Source: Okeania sp. SIO2B3 (GTDB taxonomy: Bacteria > Cyanobacteriota > Cyanobacteriia > Cyanobacteriales > Microcoleaceae). Taken from it: a stretch of 64,000 bases of DNA. The stretch lies in NCBI RefSeq assembly GCF_010672525.1, contig NZ_JAAHGH010000008.1:441739-505738 (forward strand), read 5' to 3'. The position numbers and the translations under genes are program-made. The notes under the pieces are model-generated. The model searched no databases. It was not told the DNA's origin and saw only the letters and a list, made by a program, of their open reading frames with translations. Position 1 is the first letter of the stretch; the number at the start of each line of letters is the position of its first letter. Of the stretch, positions 1 through 10,489 are shown in pieces.

Positions 1-140
1 TTGATTTGAGGATAACAAAAGCTTCGATAACGTCCAATTCCATTAAACCTTGGTTTTCCTAATCTAGTTCCATTTTTGTCTGCCTTAAACCATCTATCAA
101 AGGCAAGTTTTACCCGTTTTATGCAGTATTGACAAAAAAT
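1..140 (-). pseudogene. TnpB (IS200/IS605) internal fragment, continues off left edge
   Basis: Reverse complement reads ...RVKLAFDRWFKADKNGTRLGKPRFNGIGRYRSFCYPQI, the TnpB N-terminal-domain signature (RxxxAFxxWF...GKPRFK...YRSFxYPQ). Confidence 0.75.
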
Positions 141-937
141 CATTTAAAGAAAAAGCGCAATTTAAAGTAGTGGACTGACACGCCTAAAATGGTGCATCGG
201 GTAGGGGCGGGTTCTGCGGATAGGGGCGGGTTCCGCGTTAAGTTAATGGTGTCACCCACGACTGAGTAAACCCGCCCCTTATTAAAAATTATAAATCAGA
301 AATAAAAAATCTATTCATTACTATTGTGACATACGCAATAGTAAACTCAAACCTCTATGAATTCTGAACTTGGAGTTACTTGCGCTCCCATCAAACTACT
401 CTGAGCAGTCAGTCAACAAAAATCACTCTATTTATTATAAATCAGAAATAAAAAATCTATTCATTACTATTTTGATATACGCAACAGTAGAACATTGCAC
501 TATCACAACAGCCACTCGACATCTTTCTGGCAAGAATATCCACTTTGCACTACATAAGTAATACAAAAAACATGGAGCGATCGCCCAGAGAAAAAGCTAT
601 TAAAAAAAGTTTTAGGAGTCTTCTTATATAACTTTTGACTTTTAAATTTTGATTTAATTAGAATGGATAGAAAAACAGTAGTGGACTGTTTCATCTTAAA
701 ATATTGCAATAGCAAATTTTTAAGAGATAACTTCCTCTAGTTACAATTAGTTACATAGAATATTCAGTCAAAAGTTACTATGAGTTATTTTATGATTAAT
801 ACTTTAACTACTAATAAATAAAATTCTTTCAAGTTGAGATAATTGATGAGTTAATTCCACCTTGAATATACACTCTCTCTAAATCTAATATTCTCCTCAA
901 CTCCATCAGACATGATCTTACCTAAAAGATATACAGT

Positions 938-1789
938 ATGATCAAACATGGTAAAAATAAAATTAATATGCTGCACTTAATTCCGAAACTTTTCATAACA
1001 ATTCTTTTATTATCTGTATTTTCCTTGAGTAACCCATCAAATTTAATGGCAGCCACTCAACCACAAAATATAACTCCTACTCAATTAGAAGAATTAAACA
1101 ATCTATTTGATCGAGCCTTAAGTGCCAGTAATAATGGTGATTTTGCCAACGCCGAACAATTATGGACTCAAATCTTAGAACAATATCCTGATAATCCAGC
1201 AATTTGGAGCAATAGGGGTAATATCAGACTTAGCCAAAATAAAATAGAAGAGGCAATATCTGATTATCAAAAAGCAATAGAAATTTTTCCTAATGCTCCC
1301 GACCCTTATCTAAATCGTGGTATTGCTTATGAAAGACTCAACAAATGGTCAGAAGCGATCGCTGATTATAATCAAGTTATAGAATTAGACCCCGAAGATC
1401 CAATAGCCTACAATAACCGCGGCAATGCTGAAGCGGGACTAGGAGAATGGGAAAAAGCGACTGAAGATTACAAAAAAGCCTCTGAATTAGCTCCTGAATA
1501 TGCCTTTGCTCGTGCCAATTATTCTCTAGCTCTTTACCAAATTGGACAAACTCAAGAAGCAGTAAAAACTATAAAAAGTCTGGTTCGTAAATATCCTAAC
1601 TTTGCTGATATGCGGGCAGCATTAACTGCTTGTCTTTGGGAACAAGGCAAAAAAGGAGAAGCAGAAAGTAACTGGGTAGCTGCTGTAGGATTAGATCCCC
1701 GTTATCAAGACCTTGATTGGGTAGCTAACGTTCGTCGTTGGCCTCCTACATTAGTTAATAGTTTGGAGAAATTTATCAAAATAGAATAA
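938..1789 (+). CDS. TPR-repeat protein with N-terminal signal/membrane segment
   Basis: ORF 283 aa; repeated TPR units (AISDYQKAIEIFPNAPDPYLNRGIAYERLNKWSEAIADYNQVIELDPEDPIAYNNRGNAEAGLGEWEKA). Confidence 0.9.
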   Translation: MIKHGKNKINMLHLIPKLFITILLLSVFSLSNPSNLMAATQPQNITPTQLEELNNLFDRALSASNNGDFANAEQLWTQILEQYPDNPAIWSNRGNIRLSQNKIEEAISDYQKAIEIFPNAPDPYLNRGIAYERLNKWSEAIADYNQVIELDPEDPIAYNNRGNAEAGLGEWEKATEDYKKASELAPEYAFARANYSLALYQIGQTQEAVKTIKSLVRKYPNFADMRAALTACLWEQGKKGEAESNWVAAVGLDPRYQDLDWVANVRRWPPTLVNSLEKFIKIE

Positions 1790-1882
1790 TTATAATTAGA
1801 TATCGTAGTAGGGCTTGAGCAATAAAGATAGATATTTCCTGTGCTAAAGTCCTACTACAAATAAAAACTTTTTGATCAGAAC

Positions 1883-2604
1883 GTTAGCTTTTATACCCGC
1901 ACCATAATCTTTGATTTGGTGTCGGGATTAATGCTAACGCACTTTTGTGGTATAATAATAACATAAAAGACACTCCGCTGTTAAGCTTTAGTGTCAAAAA
2001 AAAGGTCAAAGTTCTTGAAAGCTAGATATAAATATCGCATCTACCCGGCAGCAGATCCAAATCACTAAATTAAATCAACTTTTTGGTTGTTGTCGGTATG
2101 TGTGGAATCAATCATTAGCACAATGTGAAAAATACGGCAGAGAATTTAGGGTCATTGATAGATGGGAGCCTACATCGCAAAAATGTAGTTGTTGTGGATT
2201 TAAAGGAGGTAAGAAAGAGTTAAATGTCCGTCAATGGACTTGCTTAAATTGTGGTGCCAAACATGATAGAGATATTAATGCTGCTATCAATATTCTCAAT
2301 ACTTCTGTAGAAACAGTTGTAGAAACAGCACCTCAACCCAAAAACAAGGTTGAAGAAACTGTTGAACTTGAGAATCCAATTCAGCTATCACTTTTTGTTA
2401 GCGTAGCTCCTCCGCAGGAGGCTATAGTCGCGGGGAGCACTCCGAGACATTAAACAAGACGAGGAGCCAACGTAAATCTACCCGTAAAAAGGTAGTTGAT
2501 GGTAATGAGTCGTCTACCCGCCCTGAGTTCTTTCAGCGAGTGTCTGTTTGAATAGATGGGAATCCCGCGCTGCAGGTACAGGTCAGCGTCGGGAGGATGT
2601 CAAA
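1883..2604 (+). mobile_element. IS200/IS605-type remnant with internally deleted tnpB
   Basis: Left-end inverted repeat gttagc..cccgcacc ATAATCTTTGATTT ggtgtcggg..gctaac (1883-1938); TnpB N-term (KARYKYRIYPAA) about 2020; right-end hairpin and GGAGGATGTCAA about 2595-2602. Confidence 0.7.
2100..2453 (+). pseudogene. TnpB C-terminal (zinc ribbon + RuvC-III) remnant
   Basis: CEKYGREFRVIDRWEPTSQKCSCCGFKGG..WTCLNCGAKHDRDINAAINIL; directly fused to an N-terminal stub, central part missing. Confidence 0.85.
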
Positions 2605-2754
2605 ACTTAATTATCTGGCAATATTATGTAGGCCATAGAAAATAGGCAATAGTGTAGGAGGATCACTAATTTCCCAGACAAATGTCTGGGAACGTATAGT
2701 AGTCGCCAGGGTAGTTAGGACATTCTCAAACCTTAAAATTTCGTTACATCCAGA

Positions 2755-2800
2755 ATTTAACTTCAGAATTTAACTTCAGAATTTAACTTCAGAATTCTAA
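2755..2800. repeat. Short tandem repeat, unit TTCAGAATTTAAC
   Basis: Direct reading: about 3.5 copies of ttcagaatttaac. Confidence 0.9.
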
Positions 2801-2804
2801 ATTA

Positions 2805-3038
2805 TTACTGTGGTAACCACCCTGCACTAAGAAGTATGGTTAAACCCATAAAAAGCACAGAAAAAGTCCAAGTAATCCTATTCAAAGTTATCTCTGCACT
2901 TTTGGTGCTAGTAAACAATTGAGCTTGTCCACCAATACCACCAATTCCATCACCTTTGGGGCTGTGTAACAATACAAATACAACAATACCTATAGCCGAT
3001 ATAATCCAGATAATTTCCGCAAGTTGAACAACATTCAT
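2805..3038 (-). CDS. secG: Preprotein translocase subunit SecG
   Basis: 77 aa with two TM helices and SecG motif (LLHSPKGDGIGGIGGQAQLF). Confidence 0.9.
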   Translation of the reverse strand: MNVVQLAEIIWIISAIGIVVFVLLHSPKGDGIGGIGGQAQLFTSTKSAEITLNRITWTFSVLFMGLTILLSAGWLPQ

Positions 3039-3147
3039 AGTTTTTAATTCGTTAAAAAATCCAAGAATTTCACTGATATTGGGAAGGAGAGGTAATTATT
3101 AATTATTAATTATTAATTGTTGAACTGCCTCCTGCCTTACTGACTTA

Positions 3148-4746
3148 CTACAAACCTACTCGTACAGGAGTACGATTTTGTTGAATATCATATCCGGCAT
3201 TTTCAATAATTGACCTTCCAGTCATCTCAGGAGGTTGGGGCAACTGTAAAATTTCCAAAATAGTTGGTGCTACATCTGCTAAACACCCATCTTGTCGCAA
3301 AGGAACTTCAGTGCCATGACCGGGAATTTTTCGTCCTTCTCCTTCTATTAGTATAAATGGCACTGGGTTTGTCGTGTGAGCTGTCCAAGGACTTCCTTCT
3401 TCGTCCCACATATATTCAGCATTACCATGGTCAGCAATGATTATTGCTGTGCCGCCTGCCTTACTAATACTATCTAAAAGTTTTCCTAAACAATGGTCAA
3501 CTGTTTTAACTGCATTCACCGCTGCATCCATAACCCCAGTATGACCTACCATGTCAGGGTTAGCATAATTCATCACAATTAGAGAATAGATTTGTTTTTC
3601 CACAGCAGCGATCGCTACTTCTGTAACTTCTGCTGCTGACATTTCTGGCGCTTCATCATAATGAGCTACCATTGGACTTTGAATCAATTCTCGGTCTTCT
3701 CCCTCAAATGGTTGTTCTAAACCTCCATTGAAAAAGTAAGTTACATGAGCATATTTTTCAGTTTCAGCAGTGCGGAGTTGACGGAGACCATGCTGAGAAA
3801 TTACTTGTCCGAGAATATTATTTAAGTTTTGAGGCTTAAAAGCCACTAAGACGGGTAAACTAGGATCATATTGAGTAAAAGTTAAAAATGTCAATGGTTG
3901 AATTTGCTGGCGCTCAAACCCATTAAAATCTGGATCTACAAAAGCTTGAGTCAATTGACGAGCACGATCAGGACGAAAATTAAAGAATATTACTCCATCT
4001 CCAGGTTCTATCGCTCCAGGGGATACTCTAACTGGGATAACAAATTCATCTGTTATACCCTCAGTATAAGACTGTTGTAGTAAATCAGAAGCAGAGCAAC
4101 CAACTCCATAACCGTCTTTGGTCATCACTTCATAAGCTTTTTGAATTCTATCCCATCGTTTATCCCGGTCCATTGCATAGTAGCGACCGCTAATAGTTGC
4201 AATTCGTCCTACACCACTTTGATTAATGTGATATTCTATTTGTTTGAGTACCTGAACTCCTGATTTTGGGTTTGTATCACGTCCATCAGTAATAGCATGA
4301 ATACAAACATCTGAAATTCCTTTTGCTTTGGCCATATCCAGTAAACCTAACAAGTGGTTTACATGAGAATGAACTCCTCCTGGGGAACATAAACCCACTA
4401 AATGTAGTTTGGAATTACGCTCACTAACATCTTGACAACATTTTTCAATATCTTGATTTTGACCAATTGAGCCATCTTCTACGGCATCAGATATTCTTAC
4501 CAACTCCTGGGGTACAATTCTCCCCGCACCAATATTTAAGTGACCGACCTCCGAGTTACCCATTTGACCTTCTGGCAAACCTACTGCTTTGCCAGAAGCT
4601 TGCATCAAAGTTCTAGGATATGCTTGCCAAAGGCTATCAATTAGAGGTGTTTCACCAATAGCAATGGCATTTCCTTCTTTTTCTTCTCGATAACCCCAAC
4701 CATCTAGAATAATTAGTACAACCGGAGATATAGAAACTGTTCCCAT
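3148..4746 (-). CDS. gpmI: 2,3-bisphosphoglycerate-independent phosphoglycerate mutase
   Basis: 532 aa; VVLIILDGWGYREEKEGNAI..PEGQMGNSEVGHLNIGAGRIV..IADHGNAE. Confidence 0.97.
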   Translation of the reverse strand: MGTVSISPVVLIILDGWGYREEKEGNAIAIGETPLIDSLWQAYPRTLMQASGKAVGLPEGQMGNSEVGHLNIGAGRIVPQELVRISDAVEDGSIGQNQDIEKCCQDVSERNSKLHLVGLCSPGGVHSHVNHLLGLLDMAKAKGISDVCIHAITDGRDTNPKSGVQVLKQIEYHINQSGVGRIATISGRYYAMDRDKRWDRIQKAYEVMTKDGYGVGCSASDLLQQSYTEGITDEFVIPVRVSPGAIEPGDGVIFFNFRPDRARQLTQAFVDPDFNGFERQQIQPLTFLTFTQYDPSLPVLVAFKPQNLNNILGQVISQHGLRQLRTAETEKYAHVTYFFNGGLEQPFEGEDRELIQSPMVAHYDEAPEMSAAEVTEVAIAAVEKQIYSLIVMNYANPDMVGHTGVMDAAVNAVKTVDHCLGKLLDSISKAGGTAIIIADHGNAEYMWDEEGSPWTAHTTNPVPFILIEGEGRKIPGHGTEVPLRQDGCLADVAPTILEILQLPQPPEMTGRSIIENAGYDIQQNRTPVRVGL

Positions 4747-5399
4747 GATTTTTTACCTTTTATACCTAATCTCGGTTCTATAATGACTAAATTCAACATA
4801 CTATAATTAAGTAGATTTTTATCTAAATTAATATCTACTTAAACTATGTGAGTAGACCAGTATTACCAGTTATCAAGTTAACAGTTAATATTTTTAACAG
4901 ATTCGTAATTGACCCCCACTATTGAGCGATCGCTCATCAGTTAACTATTTCCAACTCCAATTGATAGGAAAAATTGAACCGGATATCAAATAATGCCTAT
5001 TGAGATTTGAGATTTTAGAGTCTCTGTTTCTTGTTTCCCCAGATATTATTTTCTTTGTCTAAATTGGGAACCACAATTTAAACCTTGAATCATTTACGAA
5101 CCATTTACTAATAGCTTTTACCCGATAACTGATAAATTGTAAGGATTCAATGAAAGCTTTAGCTAAAGATACTACATCATTCAAATCATTTCTTAATTTA
5201 ACTTCATTAATGGTATAAATATACAAAATTTAATTAGCTTTATATCAGCATAAATTTGATAAGAAAGGCGGAATAAAAGGAAATAATACCAATTATCAAA
5301 AACTTGGCAATACTTGGATTTTCTATATACTATTTATTGACGTAATTTTATTGTTAACTAACCTCTGTAATTTTTCCAGTTATTTTTACCAAATAATTA

Positions 5400-5600
5400 A
5401 TAATTAATAATTAAATAATTCGCGCCTTGAAGCCTCCCCTTTTAAGGGAAAAAAGCGGTCGAGGGATGGCGATCTTCGGAACGGCTCTGATCAGAGCGGG
5501 TCTCCTCGCTGGCCGACCATGGACCAAGAGAAAAGAAATAATATTTCCTTATATTCAATTCCGTAACGGTTAAAACCCGAGGTAATTATCAATTAATAAA
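5400..5600. repeat. Dispersed long palindromic repeat, family P (copy 1)
   Basis: gcctccccttttaagggaaaaaagcggtcg...ccgaccatggaccaagagaaaagaaat..ggttaaaacccgaggtaatta flanked by ATTAATTA-type AT repeats; other copies listed below. Confidence 0.8.
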
Positions 5601-6122
5601 CTCCTTCCAAGGGTAGCATTACTTTTGAGAAATGGTATAACTTCAGAAGGCAATAGAGAAAAAAGAGAAAAATATAACTCACTACAAACCATTAGACATC
5701 TCCAAAAATATTCAAAGCCTATCATAACTATCTTTAGTGGAGCGATGTAGCTGCCACACTTGCTCCGCCAACGCCACTTATTAAGATAGTTAACTTGTAC
5801 GGTTTTATGAGTATCAGAGATACTTCGTGTTACTAATATAAATGTTTATTGTACTTTTCCTTCTTATTTTTTATCTCAATTTTTCAGAACTTATATCCAT
5901 ATAAATGGTAAGCATTTTCTGCGTAATGCTTACTATAAATGAGCCAATTATTAGTCTGACTAAACCACATATTCTTAGGATTACTTTGTGATAATTATTA
6001 TCTTTTAATCTGAATCTTTCTCTAGCAATTCAAAATATTTTAATTAATCTTCAGAATGAAAAATCTTATTAGCACGCTTATTAACTTATACCCAAGTTAA
6101 TTCCTAATGTTTGAAAAATTGG

Positions 6123-6234
6123 TATAGCAATCCTAAATCATTTGTGATAATTTTATTGTTTTGGTTTTTCTCTTTCCCTGTTCCCTTTTACCTAAAATCT
6201 ACAAGATCCCACAACTCAAATAAGATTGCTATAT
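6123..6234. mobile_element. MITE-like element, TIR TATAGCAATC...GATTGCTATA
   Basis: tatagcaatcctaaatca...aaataagattgctata; second copy at 6905. Confidence 0.7.
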
Positions 6235-6904
6235 ATGATGTACATAAAATCACGTTAAAATGATTTATTCTTCCTTGGTTAAAGTCTTTTTCCTTCCTCC
6301 ACCTCTTTGAATTAATCTTTATTTCTGTTTTCACATTCGCCTCTTTATTTTTTATGATTCTATTCTTTGGGGATTTTATATGAATTTTATGATCTGTTCG
6401 TAAGTAATACCAATGTAAGCATTTCCTGCGGAATGCGCTCGCATTCAGCTCTTAGCAGTCAGCACTGAGTGCAAATAATGAATAATTCCTTCTCAGGTTG
6501 AAGGAGCGTACCTTGGCAGTAACTTTTAATTCTCTCTCAATTTTTCAATTGCTTTGACCTCCTACTCTCATAAATAGCTGAAGTCCGCAGTTCCGACCAT
6601 AGGAGGCTAGCTGATGGCTAAATACTTAAATACCAATCATTCTTTTTGTTTCTTTTAGATGATTATAAATATATTCTAAAGTTGGATTCATTTTGGTGAT
6701 CCCAGACATAAATGGTTTTGATATTTCTAGCTTATTTTTTATTTTCTAGTTCACAATTAATATTAGCTTTATACCAGTTTTATATGAGGTTGCATAGAAT
6801 GATGAAATTCATTAAATCGATCTATCTTTATCTACGCTTACCTACGGTCAATTCTGCTTGAAATATTATTCTATGCAGCTTAATTTCAATTTAGTATTAC
6901 GTTA

Positions 6905-7042
6905 TATAGCAATCCTAAATTGGTTGTGAAAATTTTTATAATAGTTAATTTTAACTGAAAACCTTTAAAATTATGTACCTCGCCAATCCTATGGCTCTCC
7001 TAACTGCCACCAGAATATTACAATCTAAATAAGATTGCTATA
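6905..7042. mobile_element. MITE-like element, TIR TATAGCAATC...GATTGCTATA
   Basis: tatagcaatcctaaattgg...ctaaataagattgctata. Confidence 0.7.
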
Positions 7043-7151
7043 GTTATTGAAATTCTATCTAAAAACATAAAAATGTGGTATTTGGAGTACCAGTTATGGT
7101 ATTGTTAATCTTAAACTATTGTAAAATTTATCAACATAAACAAAATTTCAA

Positions 7152-7775
7152 ATGAACAAAAAATTCTTATATTTCGTCAGCATAGGAATATTAGCTACCT
7201 GGATACTTAGAGGTGAATCTGTAGCATTTAATGATGAAGATATGCAACTAATGGCATTATCAGATTCTGCCAGTTTTTCTAACCAAATTCTAGCTCAAGT
7301 TCCAGATTCTCCATCTCCTGATTCACAATCAGAATCGACTATTCCATCAGCAGAAATTCCAGAAAAGTCCAATACAGTTGCTAACTTGATCCAATCTACC
7401 GACCCAGAGGAAAGAGAAAAAGTTTTACAGCAAAACTTAGGAAATGAGCTAGATGATACTACAATTCAACCTTCTGAAACAATATCTGTTCCCAGAGGTA
7501 GAGACCCATTTTCTGTTGTTCCTGAAATACCAGTACCAGAATTAGCACCTGAAGAATCTTCCGTAGCCCAATTGCCAGAAATACAAGGCCAACAACTACC
7601 TGGTCTACCTACCCTTCCTGAAACTACAGCCCCCACTACTTGGCGACAAAACGCTAGAAGGATAGTGCCTAGTGATGATAATCTAATTGTTGCTCAACAA
7701 AGACGAAGAAGACCATTACCTAATACTTCACCATTTGAACAAAATACAAATTCATTTGTAGAACATGGTTGTTAA
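7152..7775 (+). CDS. Hypothetical secreted protein, paralogous to the downstream lipoprotein
   Basis: 207 aa; shares DPFSVVPEIPVPE..QQLPGLPTLPETTAPTTWR with 7850..9034. Confidence 0.7.
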   Translation: MNKKFLYFVSIGILATWILRGESVAFNDEDMQLMALSDSASFSNQILAQVPDSPSPDSQSESTIPSAEIPEKSNTVANLIQSTDPEEREKVLQQNLGNELDDTTIQPSETISVPRGRDPFSVVPEIPVPELAPEESSVAQLPEIQGQQLPGLPTLPETTAPTTWRQNARRIVPSDDNLIVAQQRRRRPLPNTSPFEQNTNSFVEHGC

Positions 7776-7849
7776 CTTTATCCCAAACGTAGTATGATTT
7801 TGCTAAATTTTTGCTACCCTTGACAATATTAGGCTTTTCGGAACAAGCA

Positions 7850-9034
7850 ATGCGTAAATTTTTACTAATATTAGGAGCTGGGTTATTATCTTTGTGGATA
7901 AGTGGATGTGAATCTCTACCATTTTTGAATAGAGGAAACAGTTCTACTGCCAATACCCCAGAATCTTCTCCTACTCCCATAGACCCTCCTGAAGCTCCTT
8001 CTCCACTTGCTGTTGACGAACCTTTCCCATCTCCAGATGTTCCCCAAAAGTCAGATACGGCAAAAGACTTAATTAGGTCTACAGATCCGAATGAAAGAAC
8101 AAAATCCCTCCAACAAGAAGTTAAAACTCAAACACCTACTTCTATTTCCAGCATTCCAGAGACCAGAGACCCCTTCTCAAATTTACCAACTATTCCAGTA
8201 CCAACTCGCAGATCGAATCAAACAGGAGATTCTGTATCTACCCAACTTCCTGAATTAGATAGTCAACAAGTACCAAATATTCCTACTCTACCAGAAACTA
8301 AATCCCCTTCCTCTTGGAGGGAACCAGAGTTAACTGTAACCAGAACAAACCAAGGGACAGACTCAAAGCAAGTTGCTCAACAAAAAAATTCACAACAGCC
8401 ATCTGCTACAAACAGACAAAATTCAAGTTCAGCTCAATCTCCCTCTCCATCAAGAGAAACAATAACTCCATCAAGGCAAACGGCCAACAGTAGGCCACCA
8501 CAAAATACAAACAAACAAGCAGCATCAGGAAACAATACTCAGTCAGGGAAAAATAGTAACACCACAGTTGCCGCTCATCCTCCAGGTACTACACAACAAT
8601 CACAATCTCAAGAGCCACCACCTCCACCAAAACCCCCAGAGTTGCCCAGTTCATCTACTCAACAAGTACCAGGTTTACCAGAATTACCAATAGGCTCAAC
8701 CCCACCACCTCAGTGGCGAGGGCCAGGTTTTCCACCACCACCACCACCACCACCACCGCCACCGCCACCACCACCACCGCCACCAGACACTACTATCGCC
8801 GACGGTATAGAAGTTAGTGGAGTTGTACAAGTTGGCCATCAAAAGCAAATCATTGTCAAGGTTCCTACAGAACCTACAAGTAGATATGTAAAAATTGGAC
8901 AACGACTAGCTAATGGTAAGGTATTGGTAAAGCGAGTGGACTTTAAGACAGGAGCTGACCCAGTTGTTGTGTTTGAGCAAAGTGGTGTCGAAATTCAAAA
9001 AGAGGTAGGAAGTCAGCCAACAACTGAGGAGTAA
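7850..9034 (+). CDS. Proline-rich lipoprotein with conserved C-terminal domain (hypothetical)
   Basis: Lipobox LLSLWISGC after start at 7850; poly-Pro tract; conserved C-term IEVSGVVQVGHQKQIIVKVPTEPTSRYVKIGQRLANGKVLVKRV. Given ORF starts at 7811 but the signal peptide starts at MRKFLL. Confidence 0.75.
   Translation: MRKFLLILGAGLLSLWISGCESLPFLNRGNSSTANTPESSPTPIDPPEAPSPLAVDEPFPSPDVPQKSDTAKDLIRSTDPNERTKSLQQEVKTQTPTSISSIPETRDPFSNLPTIPVPTRRSNQTGDSVSTQLPELDSQQVPNIPTLPETKSPSSWREPELTVTRTNQGTDSKQVAQQKNSQQPSATNRQNSSSAQSPSPSRETITPSRQTANSRPPQNTNKQAASGNNTQSGKNSNTTVAAHPPGTTQQSQSQEPPPPPKPPELPSSSTQQVPGLPELPIGSTPPPQWRGPGFPPPPPPPPPPPPPPPPPPDTTIADGIEVSGVVQVGHQKQIIVKVPTEPTSRYVKIGQRLANGKVLVKRVDFKTGADPVVVFEQSGVEIQKEVGSQPTTEE
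8731..8785 (+). repeat. CCA/CCG triplet microsatellite coding for poly-proline
   Basis: (ccaccaccaccg)n run inside the lipoprotein ORF. Confidence 0.9.
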
Positions 9035-9177
9035 GAAAAAATAAATTATCCTAATTTTTATACTCGATCTACTTATTTGGCTCTTTCCCTACCAACAGAC
9101 TTCATAATTTCCAATGCAGTTGTTGCTAGACAAGGATTTGGCCACGGATACACAGATGATTAATCTGCATTATGTGA

Positions 9178-9622
9178 AGCTCCAAAAAAACGGCAAGGAA
9201 TTTCCCGTTGCATTGCCACAAAAATTATGATAGTATGTAATTATTGTTCGGTACTCGCCCCTAAGTATGACTTTTTATTCAACCAAAGAACAGCATTTCG
9301 CCACTGAATATATAAAAGTAGAGAAAAGTTATCATGCTGTGTAGCACTCTGATAAAGAAGTGGCGACACCGAAAAATGTTTCACCCCATCAACACATCCA
9401 TATATACTCATGCAGAAGCGATGTAGCTATCGCACTTGCTCCGCCAACGCTATTATTCACAAACCAAAGAAAAATTATCATCTTGTAAAGCTCCAAAAAA
9501 CAGCAAGGGATTTCCCGTTGCATCGCCACAAAAATTATGATAGTATGTAATTAATGGGTGGTACTTGCCCATAGGAATGATTTTTTATTCAACTAAAAAA
9601 ACAGCATTTCGTGACTGAATAT
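9178..9622. repeat. Direct duplication, two about 135-bp copies (9178-9315 and 9488-9622)
   Basis: gctccaaaaaa(a)c(g)gcaaggaatttcccgttgca.cgccacaaaaattatgatagtatgtaatta..ttttttattcaac.aaa..acagcatttcg occurs twice. Confidence 0.85.
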
Positions 9623-9726
9623 ATGGCGTTGCTGATTAGTAATGATCTATATTCCACAGTTCTGTGGAACTCTATATAATAATGGAATCAAGAAACAATA
9701 GAAACTCTTTAAATTAATAAATAGGC

Positions 9727-10473
9727 TTGATATCGGCCATGATGCTATCAATAAAACAACTAAAAATAGCAATATTAACAGCTTCTTGCCTGGGATACAC
9801 AATTTTGATGTGGCATCCTCAGTCCTTAATGGCACAAGAACAAACAGAAGCACCTTTTTGTGAAGGAAATCCTCCTACTGGTAGAGTGAAATGCAATTAT
9901 CCCAATGGAGATAATTTTGCTGGAGATTTTGTCAATGGAAGACCAGAAGGAAGTGGTGTATATGTCTATGCTAATCGTAATCGCTACGAAGGACAGTTTC
10001 GGAATGGTCTGCCTAATGGACAGGGTACTTTTATATTCTCTGATGATTCTAGAGTTACAGGAGTATTCCAAAATGGACAGATTAGGTCAGGTACAATTAT
10101 TTTCGCCAATGGCGATCGCTTTGTGGGAGATTTTAACTTGGTGGAGAATCTCTCTAGTAGTGTGATTAGTAGTCAGCCTACTGGTCAAGGTCAATTTATT
10201 TACGCTAGTGGCGATCGCTATGAGGGAGATTTCTTTGCTGGTGTTCCTTTTGGCCCAGGAGTGTTTACTCGTGCTGATGGCATACGGTGTCAAGGAGATT
10301 TTTATAATTCAGAACTAGATGGCAAAGGAAGTTGTGCATATCCTAATGGAATTCGTTATGAAGGAGAGTTAAGAGGAGGAATACCTCATGGTGTTGGGAT
10401 TATTATAGATGCTGAAGGAAAACAATTTCCTGGAGTATTTCGTAATGGTCAAAGGCAAGAAGAAACACAGTAG
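9727..10473 (+). CDS. MORN-repeat protein with signal peptide
   Basis: Repeated YxGxFxNGxPxGxGxxxxxxGxR units. Confidence 0.9.
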   Translation: MISAMMLSIKQLKIAILTASCLGYTILMWHPQSLMAQEQTEAPFCEGNPPTGRVKCNYPNGDNFAGDFVNGRPEGSGVYVYANRNRYEGQFRNGLPNGQGTFIFSDDSRVTGVFQNGQIRSGTIIFANGDRFVGDFNLVENLSSSVISSQPTGQGQFIYASGDRYEGDFFAGVPFGPGVFTRADGIRCQGDFYNSELDGKGSCAYPNGIRYEGELRGGIPHGVGIIIDAEGKQFPGVFRNGQRQEETQ

Positions 10474-10489
10474 TAGATATGACTACATA

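Noticed and set aside
8696-8902. Minus-strand ORF rich in Trp
   Set aside because: Antisense of the CCA/CCG poly-proline microsatellite; no independent coding evidence.
9826-10293. Several small ORFs overlapping the MORN gene
   Set aside because: Overlap a well-supported repeat protein in other frames; by-products of repeat composition.
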